Under the pieces are notes generated by a model. The model was not told the origin of the DNA, made no database searches, and saw only the letters and a program-made list of their open reading frames with translations. Source: Planctomicrobium piriforme (GTDB lineage Bacteria; Planctomycetota; Planctomycetia; Pirellulales; UBA1268). From it: a stretch of DNA of 52,689 nucleotides. Below, one piece after another: positions 15,108 through 24,545 of the stretch. The stretch's first letter is position 1; every line of letters starts with the position of its first letter. The position numbers were made by a program, and so were the translations under genes. The stretch spans positions 1 to 52,689 of the forward strand of contig CAMBPQ010000016.1 of assembly GCA_945869735.1 (NCBI GenBank), given 5' to 3'.

Positions 15108-17743
15108 GAGAGCGTCCGCGCGAATTCCTCGACGCGATAGCACTCGAAGATGTCGCCCTCCTTCACGTCGTTGAATCCTGCCAGTTTGATGCCGCACTCA
15201 AGGCCGTCACGGACCTCGCGGGCGTCGTCTTTCTCTCGCCTAAGCGTCTCGATGCCGTAGTCGCCAATCACGCGGCTGTCGCGGATCACCCGCAGGCGAC
15301 CGTTACGGGCGATGATGCCGCCAATCACGCGGCAACCAGCGATCATACCGAGGCGGCTGATGGAGAACGTCCGCTGCACGACCGCGCGGCCGAGATCGGT
15401 CTCCCGCTTCTCGGGGGTGAGCAGGCCTTCGAGGGCCTGCTTCAGATCGTCGGTCACCTGGTAGATGATCTCGTAGCGGCGAACCTGCACGCCCTTGTCT
15501 TCGGCAAGTGATCGGGCCCGCTCGTCGGGCACCACGTTAAAACCGATGATCACGGCGTCGGAGGCGTCGGCAAGCTGCACGTCGGCTTCGGTGATGCCAC
15601 CGACCGTCGCCTGCAGCACACGGACCTTCACCTCCGGATGATCCAACTTCTGCAGTTCCTTGAGGATTGCCTCGATCGAACCGCGGACGTCCGCCCGCAG
15701 GATGAGGTTGAGCGTCGGGGCCTTTTCGGTGCTGAGGCGGTCGGCCAGATTCTCAAGCGTGACGTGGACGGGGGCACCAGACAGGTTGGATTGGCGGCGA
15801 ATGTCGTTTCGCTTGACGGCCACTTCTCGAGCCATCGCGATCGATTCCACCTCCTGAAACCGGTCGCCTGCCCCTGGCGGCACGTCGAGACCGGTGACGA
15901 ACACGGGCCGCGCCGGGCCGGCTTCGGTCACCTTTCGGCGGGTGAGCGTGTCGAACATCGACTTCACGTTGCCGCTCGCCTCCCCGCAGACCAGCGGATC
16001 GCCGATGTTGAGCGTGCCCTTCTGCACGAGCAGGCACGCCACGACCCCGCGGCCCTCGTGGATGGAGGCGTCGAGGCAGACGCCGGCTGCGGTGCGATCG
16101 GGGTTGGCCCGCAGATCGTGAAGCTCGGCGATCGTGAGGAGCGTGTCGAGCAGCGTGTCGACACCTTCGCCGGTGAGGGCGCTGGTCTTCACGACCTCAG
16201 TCTCGCCGCCCCATTCAGTGGGTAGGAGATCAGCCGCCGCCAGTTGCTGATAGACCCGCTGCACGTCGGCACCCGGGAGATCGATCTTATTGATGCAGGC
16301 GACGATCGGCACACCAGCTGCCTTGGCGTGGCTGATCGCCTCCTCGGTCTGCGGCATCACGCCGTCGTCGGCGGCCACCACGATCACGGCGCAGTCGGTG
16401 ACATTGGCTCCGCGGGCACGCATCTGAGTGAAGGCCTCGTGGCCCGGCGTGTCGACGAAGGTGATCGACTTGTCGTTGCGGTTGACCGTGTAGGCACGGA
16501 TGTGCTGCGTGATGCCACCGCTTTCACGGGCCGCGACGTCGATCCCGAGAATCTTGTCGAGCAGCGACGTCTTGCCGTGGTCGACGTGGCCGAGGAACGT
16601 GACCACCGGCGCCCGCGGCAGTTTGTCCGTCGGATCCTCGTCGAGGGCGTCGAATCCGGAGAGCAGTTCCTTTTCGAGGTCCTCCGCCGTCTTGATGTCG
16701 AGTTGCACTCCAAACTCAGAGGCGAGCAACTCGACCGTATCGCGGTCGAGCACCGTGGCCATGCTCGGCATCGATTCCGTGCTGAAGGTCAGCAACTTCT
16801 TGAGCACGTCGCTGGCCGACAGCCCGATCGCTTCGGAGAAGGCTCGCACGTTGCACGGCACCTGAATGACCGCGTTGGTCTTCCGCGGGGCGGCCGTCGA
16901 GACCCCGGAGCCCTTCCGAGGCCGCGAGCCGCGACGACGACGACTGCCGTAGTCGTCGTCGCCTATGCCCCGTCCGTCGGTTCGCTTGCGGTTCAACTGC
17001 CGGATCGCGCGGCCGCCGGGCGTTTCGTCAGCAACGCTGCCCGTCTTGGAGGGGGTGCGACGCGGCCTCATTCCCGGCTGCATCGGCGGGGGCACTGCTA
17101 CCGGTCCGCCGCTCGTTGCACCGCGGAGCAGACCGCCCGTGCGGACCCGCTGGGCGTCGGCCGCCCGCTGCTGCTCGTGCTTTCGCATGTGATCGGCGAG
17201 CGGCTTCGCGCCGCCGGCCTTCGCACTGCGGATCGCATCGAGCGGGAGTTTGACGTCGGGCTTCTGCGCGGCGGGTTCCTGAGAGGCCGCCCGAGGAGAG
17301 ATCGACGCCCGACCCGCGGACGGCATCGGGGCAAACTTGAACGCAGGCCGCGGCACCGGCTTCGAACCGTCACCACCCGGCCGCACCATGGGCCGCGGCT
17401 TCGCTTCGGTAACCGTCGGCTTGGGGGCCGGCATCTCCGGCGGCTTGCCCTTGCCGCTCACGCCGGCGGGGGCGATGTAGTCTTCGCGTTTGAGCGTTTC
17501 CGGGGCAGCAACGGGCTTCGCCACCGGCGGTGCTGTAGGCTTCGGGGGTGCAACTGGGGGGGCCGGTCGATCAGGCGGCCGTGACTTGTTGGCGATGAAC
17601 TCCCTGAGCTTCCCGACCTCTTCGTCGGTCATGCTCGCCAGCGCCGATCCCTTATCTTGGATACCGGCGCGGGTGCACAGATCGACCAGCTCCTTGCTGT
17701 CGAGCTTCAGTTCTTTCGCCAGCGTATAGATTCGGACAGCCAC
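15104..17743 (-). CDS. infB: Translation initiation factor IF-2
   Basis: An 879-residue GTPase that delivers initiator tRNA to the 30S subunit. Order: an IF2_N domain (about 1-55, starting [12 protein letters not shown]), a long Pro/Lys/Ala/Arg-rich linker (about 55-290), a second IF2_N-like domain (about 295-350), the G domain with GHVDHGKTS near 383-391, DTPGHEAF near 430 and NKID near 484, then the beta-barrel and C-terminal domains ending in [12 protein letters not shown]...ECGIKLAGF. It lies 57 bp after nusA and overlaps rbfA. Confidence 0.97.
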   Translation of the reverse strand: MAVRIYTLAKELKLDSKELVDLCTRAGIQDKGSALASMTDEEVGKLREFIANKSRPPDRPAPPVAPPKPTAPPVAKPVAAPETLKREDYIAPAGVSGKGKPPEMPAPKPTVTEAKPRPMVRPGGDGSKPVPRPAFKFAPMPSAGRASISPRAASQEPAAQKPDVKLPLDAIRSAKAGGAKPLADHMRKHEQQRAADAQRVRTGGLLRGATSGGPVAVPPPMQPGMRPRRTPSKTGSVADETPGGRAIRQLNRKRTDGRGIGDDDYGSRRRRGSRPRKGSGVSTAAPRKTNAVIQVPCNVRAFSEAIGLSASDVLKKLLTFSTESMPSMATVLDRDTVELLASEFGVQLDIKTAEDLEKELLSGFDALDEDPTDKLPRAPVVTFLGHVDHGKTSLLDKILGIDVAARESGGITQHIRAYTVNRNDKSITFVDTPGHEAFTQMRARGANVTDCAVIVVAADDGVMPQTEEAISHAKAAGVPIVACINKIDLPGADVQRVYQQLAAADLLPTEWGGETEVVKTSALTGEGVDTLLDTLLTIAELHDLRANPDRTAAGVCLDASIHEGRGVVACLLVQKGTLNIGDPLVCGEASGNVKSMFDTLTRRKVTEAGPARPVFVTGLDVPPGAGDRFQEVESIAMAREVAVKRNDIRRQSNLSGAPVHVTLENLADRLSTEKAPTLNLILRADVRGSIEAILKELQKLDHPEVKVRVLQATVGGITEADVQLADASDAVIIGFNVVPDERARSLAEDKGVQVRRYEIIYQVTDDLKQALEGLLTPEKRETDLGRAVVQRTFSISRLGMIAGCRVIGGIIARNGRLRVIRDSRVIGDYGIETLRREKDDAREVRDGLECGIKLAGFNDVKEGDIFECYRVEEFARTLS

Positions 17744-17800
17744 TCGGACCTCTCTCGAAACGCCTCTCGCCGAACTCCGTCATACAACCGATTCCAGCCA

Positions 17801-19120
17801 TCACGGCTCTGGGGAGACGTGCGGGGCGGATTCGGGCGCGACCTCTGCCACGCCCGCTTCCTCAGCCACAGTCTCACCGGCAACGAGCGCCTCGGCGGCA
17901 TCGGCGTCGGCCGTGGCCTTCGCGACCCGGTCCGACTCTCGCTGCTTCCGCCGATCGTCCGCCGCGGCAGCCTCGGCCATGCTGGCCCGTTGTTCCGCTT
18001 CTAAAACAATCGCGTCCACGGCTTCCGCGGTCAAGCCGCCCATTTCCATGAGATCATCGGGCTCGATCACCGAGAGGTCGTCGTAGGAGAGGAAACCCTC
18101 GCCCACAAGCCGCTCCGCCACCGATTCATCGAGGCCTTCGATCGACGAGAATCCCGCAATCGCCCGCTCGATCTGCTGATCGAGCTCCTCACGGGTCATA
18201 ATCTCAATGTCCCAGCCGCAGAGTTTGCTCGCCAGACGCACGTTTTGTCCGCGGCGGCCGATCGCCAGCGAGAGCTGATCTTCCCTGACCAGCACGATGC
18301 CGCGGCCGAGCATCTGGCAGAGGATCACCTCGTCGACCTCCGCGGGCTGCAGCGCGTTGGGCACGAGCACCTGAAGATCGTCGTTCCAGCGGACGATGTC
18401 GATTCGCTCGCCCCCGAGTTCCTCGACGATGTTTTTGATACGGTTGCCGCGAACGCCGACGCAGGCGCCGACGCAGTCGATGCGACTGTCGGAGCTGATC
18501 ACGGCCACCTTGCTGCGGTAGCCAGGCTCGCGGGAGATTGCCCGGATCTCGATCACACCGTCCGCGATTTCTGGAATCTCCTGCTCGAAGAGTCGCTGCA
18601 CAAGCTGGGGCCGAATCCGGGAGAGGATGATCTTTACTCGGCTCCCCACCTTGCGGACTTCGAAGATGGTGGCGCGGATCCGTTCGTTGGGATGATATGA
18701 CTCGCCCGGGATCTGCTCACTGCGCGGCAGGATCGCCTCCTGACTTCCCAGGGTGACGGTTGCCGTGGCGCCCTCGAATCGCGCAACGACTCCCGACACC
18801 ATCTGGCCGACCTGCTCTTCAAACTCGTCGTGAATCGCGTCCCGCTCGGCCTCGCGGATCTTCTGGATGATCACCTGCTTGGCCGTCTGGGCGCCGATGC
18901 GGCCTGAGAGTTCGGCGGTATCGAGCGGTTGGCCATCGTGCGTGCCGCTGACCGTGCCGTCGGCGCGGTCGATGGAGATCGTGACTTGGGAGGTCTCGCC
19001 GTACTGCCGCGTGAGGGCCGTGACCAAAGCCGCTTCGATAGCCTGGAACACAATCTCCTTGTCGATATTCTTGTCGCGATGGATCGCGTCGACGATGCGG
19101 AGGATTTCTTCGGGCTTCAT
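17801..19120 (-). CDS. nusA: Transcription termination/antitermination factor NusA
   Basis: A 439-residue RNA polymerase-associated factor. The NusA N-terminal domain (about 1-125) is followed by an S1 domain, then two KH domains with [21 protein letters not shown] and a second loop reading [16 protein letters not shown] helix-hairpin-helix segment ([13 protein letters not shown]) and an acidic Ala/Glu/Val-rich tail end the protein. It heads the nusA-infB-rbfA operon. The gene usually found upstream in this operon, rimP, is absent here; the 218-bp gap before it holds only the presumed promoter. Confidence 0.96.
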   Translation of the reverse strand: MKPEEILRIVDAIHRDKNIDKEIVFQAIEAALVTALTRQYGETSQVTISIDRADGTVSGTHDGQPLDTAELSGRIGAQTAKQVIIQKIREAERDAIHDEFEEQVGQMVSGVVARFEGATATVTLGSQEAILPRSEQIPGESYHPNERIRATIFEVRKVGSRVKIILSRIRPQLVQRLFEQEIPEIADGVIEIRAISREPGYRSKVAVISSDSRIDCVGACVGVRGNRIKNIVEELGGERIDIVRWNDDLQVLVPNALQPAEVDEVILCQMLGRGIVLVREDQLSLAIGRRGQNVRLASKLCGWDIEIMTREELDQQIERAIAGFSSIEGLDESVAERLVGEGFLSYDDLSVIEPDDLMEMGGLTAEAVDAIVLEAEQRASMAEAAAADDRRKQRESDRVAKATADADAAEALVAGETVAEEAGVAEVAPESAPHVSPEP

Positions 19121-19338
19121 GGGGTTCTCGGATGCCGACCGTGGGATGGCGCAGCCGGCACGGCCGACGCCATATCACGACATGGGCGCCGAAACACCCG
19201 CACATGGACCCATGCGGCGGGTATTTGGAAAGCGAATCCGCGAACCAGCAGCCATCCTCACGAGGAAAGCAACCGGTGGAAGGTAAGCCGTCTGGGAGAG
19301 ACTGTCAAGAAGCGGCCGCCGCCGGCGTCCCCCTTGGA
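19121..19338. other. Gap upstream of nusA
   Basis: 218 bp between the nusA start and the stop of the ketosynthase-like gene on the same strand. Read for rimP and for tRNA genes; neither is present. It presumably holds the promoter of nusA-infB-rbfA, but no clear consensus box was found. Confidence 0.4.
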
Positions 19339-20664
19339 TCAGGCCGAGGCCGGCCATGAACGGACCACGAGTGAGCCCGCCTGGCCCTGGGGTGTGATCG
19401 ACGTCGAGACAAACACGTCGCCCGCGGGGTCGCCCCGGCGGGCTGGGCGGATCGCGCACTCCTCGTCGGCGGTCTCGTGGTTCAAGAGCGGGAAGAGTTC
19501 GCCCTGTCGCATGGCAAGAATGCTTCCTACGCATTCAACGAGGCCGCTGCCGCCGCCGAGGTTTCCGAAGTGGCTCTTCGCGGCAACGGTGGGAATCCTG
19601 CCGGCAGCATCGCCGAGCACGTCGTGCAACGCCCCGGCCTCGTCGCGGTCGCCGGTGACCGTGCTCGCCCCGTGGGCGTGCACGTGGCCAATACCGTCGG
19701 TCGCCACTGCGGCCATCTCGAGCGCCCGCCGCAACGCGTGGCCGACGGCCTGCCGACGCCTGCCGACCGTTGCGAGGCTGGTCGAGCACCTCGCGGCGTG
19801 GCCGATGATCTCTCCGTAGATTCGCGCACCGCGGGCCTGCGCGTGCGAGAGTTCCTCGAGGATCAGCACGGCCGAGCCTTCGCCGAGCACCATGCCGCGG
19901 CGGTGCTTATCGAACGGTCTGCTCCACGTCGTCGGGTCGCCGCCGCCGGTGGCGACCTGCTCGCTCTGCAACGCATGGACCGTCTTCATCGGGTGCACCC
20001 GGGTGCCGGTGGAACCGGCCACCATGATGTCGGCCGCCCCACGTTGAATCGTGACCACGGCTTCGCCCACGGCGAGGTGGCCGCTCGCCTCGCGGAGCGT
20101 GAGCGAGTTGCTAGGCCCGCGGAGGTCGTTGTAGATCGCGATGTGGCTGGCTGGCATGTTCGGCAAATACTTGAGCAACCACAGCGGCGTAAGCTGCGGC
20201 ATGCCATCGCTCGCCCAGAGTTTGAAGTCGAAAAGCCCGTCGGCACCGCGGCACTTGGCGACGCTTGCGGTGAAGTCCTCGGGCAGTGTCAGCATGTAGT
20301 CGGAGCCGAAAACGCAGCCGAAGCGTTCGGGAGCATGGTGGGCTGTTGCATTGCCGCAGTCGTAGAGCGCCCGCTGGGCGGCGGCCACGGCCATCTGACT
20401 CTCACGACACATCACTTTGCAGCCCTTGCGGATCGCCTTCTTTCGCTCGCCGTCGAGCGGGCCAAAGTTATCGATTTCACCGGTGAATCCGCGGGCTTCG
20501 GCGGCGTGGTGCAGCGGGATGCCAGCCGTTGGAAACGCGTCGAGCGGCCCGACGCCGCTCGTTCCTTCGACGAGCCCCTTCCAGAGGTCGTCGAGCGTCA
20601 GCCCTAGCGGGCTGACGACACCCATTCCCGTGATCACTACCCGACGCCCGGTCGATCCGCTCAT
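19339..20664 (-). CDS. Beta-ketoacyl synthase homologue lacking the active-site Cys
   Basis: A 441-residue thiolase-fold protein of the FabF family; it starts RRVVITGMGVVSPLG like FabF. Aligning GPSNSLTLREASG with the FabF nucleophile loop (GPSxxxxTAC) puts Glu192 where the catalytic Cys should be. The first catalytic His survives (H331 in HAHGAS) and Lys363 is kept, but the second His is Asn368 (KSHFGN in place of KSQLGH). It cannot perform normal condensation. Possible roles, by analogy, are a chain-length-factor-like partner or a KSQ-like decarboxylase. It lies downstream of the fab operon on the same strand. The ATG at 20664 starts the conserved fold. Confidence 0.8.
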   Translation of the reverse strand: MSGSTGRRVVITGMGVVSPLGLTLDDLWKGLVEGTSGVGPLDAFPTAGIPLHHAAEARGFTGEIDNFGPLDGERKKAIRKGCKVMCRESQMAVAAAQRALYDCGNATAHHAPERFGCVFGSDYMLTLPEDFTASVAKCRGADGLFDFKLWASDGMPQLTPLWLLKYLPNMPASHIAIYNDLRGPSNSLTLREASGHLAVGEAVVTIQRGAADIMVAGSTGTRVHPMKTVHALQSEQVATGGGDPTTWSRPFDKHRRGMVLGEGSAVLILEELSHAQARGARIYGEIIGHAARCSTSLATVGRRRQAVGHALRRALEMAAVATDGIGHVHAHGASTVTGDRDEAGALHDVLGDAAGRIPTVAAKSHFGNLGGGSGLVECVGSILAMRQGELFPLLNHETADEECAIRPARRGDPAGDVFVSTSITPQGQAGSLVVRSWPASA

Positions 20665-20734
20665 GCACGCATCCTGTTCGTTGCTGGCCGGCCGCAGTCG
20701 GTTCGCGGGTAGGCCATGGCCACGGTGTGGTTGG

Positions 20735-21712
20735 TCACGGTCCGCCACCGAGCCTGGGCTCAATGACGATCACCACGTCGCACCGTTTTACATCCGACAG
20801 CAGTGCTACCGGCATCACATTTTGCGCGGGCACCGGCCAAGGCACCAACCCGATTCCAATGACGAGGGTCTGGTTGGCTGGCCAGCGAAACCGCTCTCCC
20901 ACGCGGACGGCCGCGACCTGGGGCACCTCCACCTGCACCCGCTGCTGGTTGACGGGCGAGGCGAGCGATACCGCCGCCATCCGCTCGATCTGGTCGATCC
21001 GGCAGCGGACCACGGCCTCGATGGCGGTCTTGTCGCTGGAAATCAGCGGGTGGACGTCGATCGCCAGGCCCTCGTCGCAGGCCGACGACTGTGTCTGCCA
21101 GCCCGGCCAGACATCGGGCCGCGGAGCGACGTCCTGAACGTAGGCCTGCTTACGGCCGCCGGAAAGCGTCGCCGGTAGGCCGTTGGCGGCCAGCACCGGG
21201 CCCGTGGGCAGTTCGTGGCAATCAGACCGCGATCGCAGCCGTGCCAGCACGGTGGCCGCCGTTTCGCGCTGCGCGAACCAAGCCTGCACGCCGGGCGTCG
21301 CCACGGGAATGGCCGTCAGCGCGGGGCGGGCCTCGGTTCGCCACGCCGGGCTGTCGAGGCCCAGCACGCGGACGGTGAAGCGATGCGGTGTGTCGGCCTC
21401 GTCGACGAACCGGGCCACGACATCCTCGACCTTCGCCTGCATCTCGGGCGTGTGGAAGCACGAGACTTGCACCGCGTCGGCCGACAGCGATGCGGGGGTC
21501 GCCCCATGCCATGCGGGATAGCCGGTCTCCTGCAGGATCCAGTCGACGACGTAACGCTGGCTTCCCTCGCCGGCCTGCGTCACGAATGGCCCGATCGCGT
21601 ACGTCTTCCAGACCTGCCCACCGCCGGCGGGAATCTGCGCTGGTGCCGCGCGTGCCGACGCAAGCATGGCGACGCAAGCCAACACGACGGGATAAATCGA
21701 TGACCACAGCAT
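20735..21712 (-). CDS. Secreted secretin-like (GspD C-terminal type) protein
   Basis: A 325-residue exported protein with a signal peptide (about 1-28, ending AAPAQ). The C-terminal third (about residues 210-320) resembles the secretin beta-domain of type II/III secretion outer-membrane proteins in its strand pattern (AIEAVVRCRIDQIE, RVQVEVPQVAAV, NQTLVIGIGLV), but the protein is too short to be a complete secretin and has no clear N-domain series. Planctomycetes carry several such stand-alone proteins. The ATG at 21712 has GAGG upstream; a GTG 18 codons earlier is less likely. It sits between the ketosynthase homologue and fabF on the same strand, separated from fabF by repeat DNA. Confidence 0.6.
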   Translation of the reverse strand: MLWSSIYPVVLACVAMLASARAAPAQIPAGGGQVWKTYAIGPFVTQAGEGSQRYVVDWILQETGYPAWHGATPASLSADAVQVSCFHTPEMQAKVEDVVARFVDEADTPHRFTVRVLGLDSPAWRTEARPALTAIPVATPGVQAWFAQRETAATVLARLRSRSDCHELPTGPVLAANGLPATLSGGRKQAYVQDVAPRPDVWPGWQTQSSACDEGLAIDVHPLISSDKTAIEAVVRCRIDQIERMAAVSLASPVNQQRVQVEVPQVAAVRVGERFRWPANQTLVIGIGLVPWPVPAQNVMPVALLSDVKRCDVVIVIEPRLGGGP

Positions 21713-21837
21713 GACCGGGAGCCTCGCGGGAAGGCGGGGACTGTAGGAAGACTGCGGCGCACGCACAAGGCGGAAGGGGACCGAAGTTGGCCGAGAGCAG
21801 CGCCCGCGGCGGTGTGGAGCGGGAGGAGGTGGGTGGC

Positions 21838-21870
21838 GTCTTCCCCGCGCTGGCGCCCGGGGCTTCTTCC
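21838..21870 (+). repeat. Family 1 short hairpin copy G
   Basis: Hairpin-only member: TTCCCCGCGC, TGGCGCC and GGGGCTTCTTCC. It lies between two minus-strand genes but reads on the plus strand, so it is one of the exceptions to the usual orientation. Confidence 0.65.
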
Positions 21871-21915
21871 TGGCGGGAGTTACAGAGGCGGGAACTCCAG
21901 TGGCGGGAGTTCCAG
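21871..21915. repeat. 15-bp tandem repeat, three copies
   Basis: Three adjacent 15-bp units (TGGCGGGAGTTACAG, AGGCGGGAACTCCAG, TGGCGGGAGTTCCAG) directly after hairpin copy G and just downstream of the fabF stop. Confidence 0.75.
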
Positions 21916-21944
21916 TGAACCGATCCCGAGGCTCCGCACCCGCG

Positions 21945-23183
21945 TCAGATGCGGGCGATCACGAGCGACGCGTTGTGGCCGCCGAAACCGAAGGAGTTGC
22001 TCATGGCAACATCGACCTGCGCCTGCCGCGCGGTCTTGGGCGTGTAGTCGAGGTCGCAATCTGGGTCGGGGGTGTCGAGGTTGATCGTCGGGGTGATCAC
22101 GCCCCGAGAGACGGTCAGGCTGCAGACCACGAGTTCGATGCCGCCGCTGGCGCCCAGCGTGTGGCCGAGTTGGCTCTTGGTGCTCGAGATCGCGAGCCGC
22201 TTCGCATGGTCGCCGAAGACCCGCTTCATGGCCCGCGTCTCGGCCTTGTCGCCTAGCGGCGTGCTGGTCCCATGGGCGTTGATATATTGCATCGAATCCG
22301 GGTTCATGCCGGCGTCGGCCAAGGCCATCTCCATCGCCCGGCCGGCTCCCCGCCCCTCGTCATCGGGCTGGGTGATGTGGCCCGCGTCGCCGCTGGCGCC
22401 GTAGCCCTTGAGCTCAGCGTAGATCCGAGCCCCCCGCTTTTTCGCGTGTTCAAGCTCCTCAATCACGACGACACCCGCGCCCTCAGCCAGCACGAAGCCG
22501 TCACGGCCGGCGTCGAACGGACGGCTCGCCTGCTGCGGAGCGTCGCCGCGAAATGACAGGGCCCGCATGTTTTGGAAGCCGGCCAGACCGATGGGCGTGA
22601 GCGCGGCCTCGCTGCCGCCCGTCACCATCACGTCGGCGTCGCCGTATTGGATGGCCCGCAGGGCGCTACCGATCGAGTTGGCCGCGCTGGCACAGGCCGT
22701 GGCGACTGCGAAGTTGGGGCCACGGATGCCATAGAGGCTGGAAACGTGGCCGCTGGCCGAGTTCACCATCAACTTCGGAATCGTAAACGGCGAGACCTTG
22801 TCGACGCCCTTATGGAGCAGCCGCTCCTCCTGGACCTCGAACTCCCAGAGCCCGCCGATGCCGGAGCCGATCACAACGCCACAGCGGTAGGGGTCTTCCG
22901 CGGAGAAGTCGAGCCCCGAGTCGGAGACCGCGTCCTTCGCGGAGGCGAGGGCAAACTGCGTGAAGCGATCGAGCCGCTTCAGTTCCTTGAGGGTGGCAAT
23001 GTCTTCGTTCTCGGGCTCCCAGTGCACCTGGCCGCCGAACTGCACCCGGTATCCGGACACGTCGAACAGCGAAATCGGTCCCACACCGCTGTCGCCGCGC
23101 ACGACCCGGTCCCAGAACACTTCGACATTCCGGCCCAGGGAGGTCACGACTCCCAAACCGGTCACCACGGCCCTTCGCTTCAT
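21945..23183 (-). CDS. fabF: Beta-ketoacyl-ACP synthase II
   Basis: A 412-residue condensing enzyme of fatty-acid elongation. All catalytic residues are present: C164 in ATACASA, H304 in NAHGTST and H341 in KSQLGHTLGASG. The ATG at 23183 (MKRRAVVTGLG) has GGAG six bases upstream; an ATG five codons earlier is possible. It follows acpP by 37 bp in the rpmF-fabD-fabG-acpP-fabF group. It is the complete counterpart of the degenerate homologue 1.3 kb downstream. Confidence 0.97.
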   Translation of the reverse strand: MKRRAVVTGLGVVTSLGRNVEVFWDRVVRGDSGVGPISLFDVSGYRVQFGGQVHWEPENEDIATLKELKRLDRFTQFALASAKDAVSDSGLDFSAEDPYRCGVVIGSGIGGLWEFEVQEERLLHKGVDKVSPFTIPKLMVNSASGHVSSLYGIRGPNFAVATACASAANSIGSALRAIQYGDADVMVTGGSEAALTPIGLAGFQNMRALSFRGDAPQQASRPFDAGRDGFVLAEGAGVVVIEELEHAKKRGARIYAELKGYGASGDAGHITQPDDEGRGAGRAMEMALADAGMNPDSMQYINAHGTSTPLGDKAETRAMKRVFGDHAKRLAISSTKSQLGHTLGASGGIELVVCSLTVSRGVITPTINLDTPDPDCDLDYTPKTARQAQVDVAMSNSFGFGGHNASLVIARI

Positions 23184-23220
23184 CGATCGCTCCGCCATCC
23201 CTGCTTCGCGAACCCTCGGA

Positions 23221-23457
23221 TTATGACTGGTGCTTCTCGATGAACTCGACCGCCTGACCCACGGTCTGGATCTTCTCGGCAGCGTCGTCGGGAATGTTGA
23301 TCTCGAACTCTTCTTCGAGTTCCATCACCAACTCGACGGTATCGAGCGAGTCAGCCCCCAGGTCCTTGATGAACGATGTTTCGGCGGTGATTTGATCCTT
23401 GCTCACACCAAGTTGGGAAGCCACGATGTCAATCACTCGATCTTGGACTGAAGCCAC
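23221..23457 (-). CDS. acpP: Acyl carrier protein
   Basis: A 78-residue, acidic acyl carrier protein. The phosphopantetheine attachment site is S37 in [11 protein letters not shown]. The GTG at 23457 has a strong AGGAGG upstream and yields the standard N-terminus; the longer open frame gives a non-homologous extension. It sits between fabG and fabF, as in many bacteria. Confidence 0.96.
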   Translation of the reverse strand: MASVQDRVIDIVASQLGVSKDQITAETSFIKDLGADSLDTVELVMELEEEFEINIPDDAAEKIQTVGQAVEFIEKHQS

Positions 23458-23666
23458 CTTATGAATCCTCCTGAGGCCCCTCTGCGACCCGACCGTTGCA
23501 AGGGCGGCGTGCGGGGCAGGGCGTTCTAACGATCTTGGAGGCAGCCCTCCGAGGCTGCGCACCTTACCTGGGTTATGGTCGAAGATATACCCGCTGCCGG
23601 CCAGACGTGTCCAGACCGGGAAAACATCCCGGAAACCAAGTGATTCATGTGCCGCGGGAACAGTCA

Positions 23667-23703
23667 GCATCAGGAAGCCCCACGGCGTGAGCCGTGGGGG
23701 CCG
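23667..23703 (-). terminator. Family 1 short hairpin copy H, after fabG
   Basis: A perfect 9-bp stem (CCCCACGGC / GCCGTGGGG, 23678-23686 and 23691-23699) with a 4-nt loop, starting 4 bases after the fabG stop. On the minus strand it reads CCCCACGGC, loop, GCCGTGGGGCTTCCTGATG. It has no T-run. It could terminate or attenuate transcription before acpP, or protect the 3' end of the upstream mRNA. The rest of the 243-bp fabG-acpP gap holds only the acpP ribosome-binding site. Confidence 0.65.
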
Positions 23704-24486
23704 TTATCCGATCATGCCGCCGTCGACCACGAGCGTCTGGGCGGTGATGTAGCCCGACGAGGGGGCGGCCAAGAACAGCACCGCCTCCGCGATCTCCCAG
23801 GCTTCGCCCAGCCGCTTGGCCGGCACCCGCTTCTTGACCTCGTCGAGAAGCGCGGGGCCGAGGGCTGCGGTCATGTCGCTGGCGATGAAACCGGGGGCCA
23901 CGGCATTGACCGTGATCTTCCGACCCGCGAGTTCCTTGGCGACGGTCTTCGTGAGGCCCACCAGCCCGGCCTTCGAGGCGGAGTAGTTGGCTTGTCCGGG
24001 ATTGCCGATCAGGCCCGAGACGCTGGCCACGTTGATGATCCGGCCGTACCGCTGCTGCATCATCGGCCGGCTGGCGGCCCGCATGAAGAGGAAGGGGCCG
24101 CGGAGATTTGTGTCGAGAACGGTGTCCCACTCCTCGTCGCTCATTCTCGGGAGGAGCGTGTCGCGGGTGACGCCGGCGTTGTTGACGAGGATGTCGAGGC
24201 GGCCATATTTTTCCACCACCAGATCGATGACCCGCTGGGCCTCCTCGGTTTTCGAGACGTCGCAGGGAACTTCCTCGACCTTCCCGCCGGCCGCGCGGAT
24301 GCTGGCCGCGACCTGGGCAAGCTTGTCGGCGGAGCGGGCGGCGATGGCGACCGTCGCGCCCGCGGCCGCGAGCGTCTCCGCGATCGCGCGGCCAAGGCCC
24401 TGCGAGGCGCCCGTGACGAGGGCCACCTGTTCGCTCAAGTCCACCTTCAACTGCTTGCGAACCGCCTGCGTCGTCTCGTCAGCCAT
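23704..24486 (-). CDS. fabG: 3-oxoacyl-ACP reductase
   Basis: A 260-residue short-chain dehydrogenase that reduces 3-ketoacyl-ACP with NADPH. The Rossmann loop TGASQGLG, NNAG, and the catalytic triad S155-Y168-K172 (YSASK) are present, and the protein ends in VDGGMIG as in FabG. It carries an extra N-terminal stretch of about 15 residues. The ATG at 24486 has GGAGG nine bases upstream; an ATG two codons earlier is also possible. Part of the fab operon. Confidence 0.95.
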   Translation of the reverse strand: MADETTQAVRKQLKVDLSEQVALVTGASQGLGRAIAETLAAAGATVAIAARSADKLAQVAASIRAAGGKVEEVPCDVSKTEEAQRVIDLVVEKYGRLDILVNNAGVTRDTLLPRMSDEEWDTVLDTNLRGPFLFMRAASRPMMQQRYGRIINVASVSGLIGNPGQANYSASKAGLVGLTKTVAKELAGRKITVNAVAPGFIASDMTAALGPALLDEVKKRVPAKRLGEAWEIAEAVLFLAAPSSGYITAQTLVVDGGMIG

Positions 24487-24545
24487 GGTCATCTGCCTCC
24501 GGAAAAGTCGGTGAATGCGAGTCGGTGAAGGTCAGTCGGTGAAGG

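Noticed and set aside
16244-17584. A 446-codon open frame opposite infB
   Set aside because: Antisense shadow of the Pro/Lys-rich linker and G domain of IF-2; Arg-rich, without domains.
20735-21712. Complete type II secretion outer-membrane secretin
   Set aside because: Only the C-terminal beta-domain-like region is present, the length is about half, and no other secretion genes are nearby.
19339-23183. Polyketide synthase cluster suggested by two ketosynthases
   Set aside because: The neighbours are standard fatty-acid genes (fabD, fabG, acpP, fabF); no cyclases, aromatases or modular domains are present.
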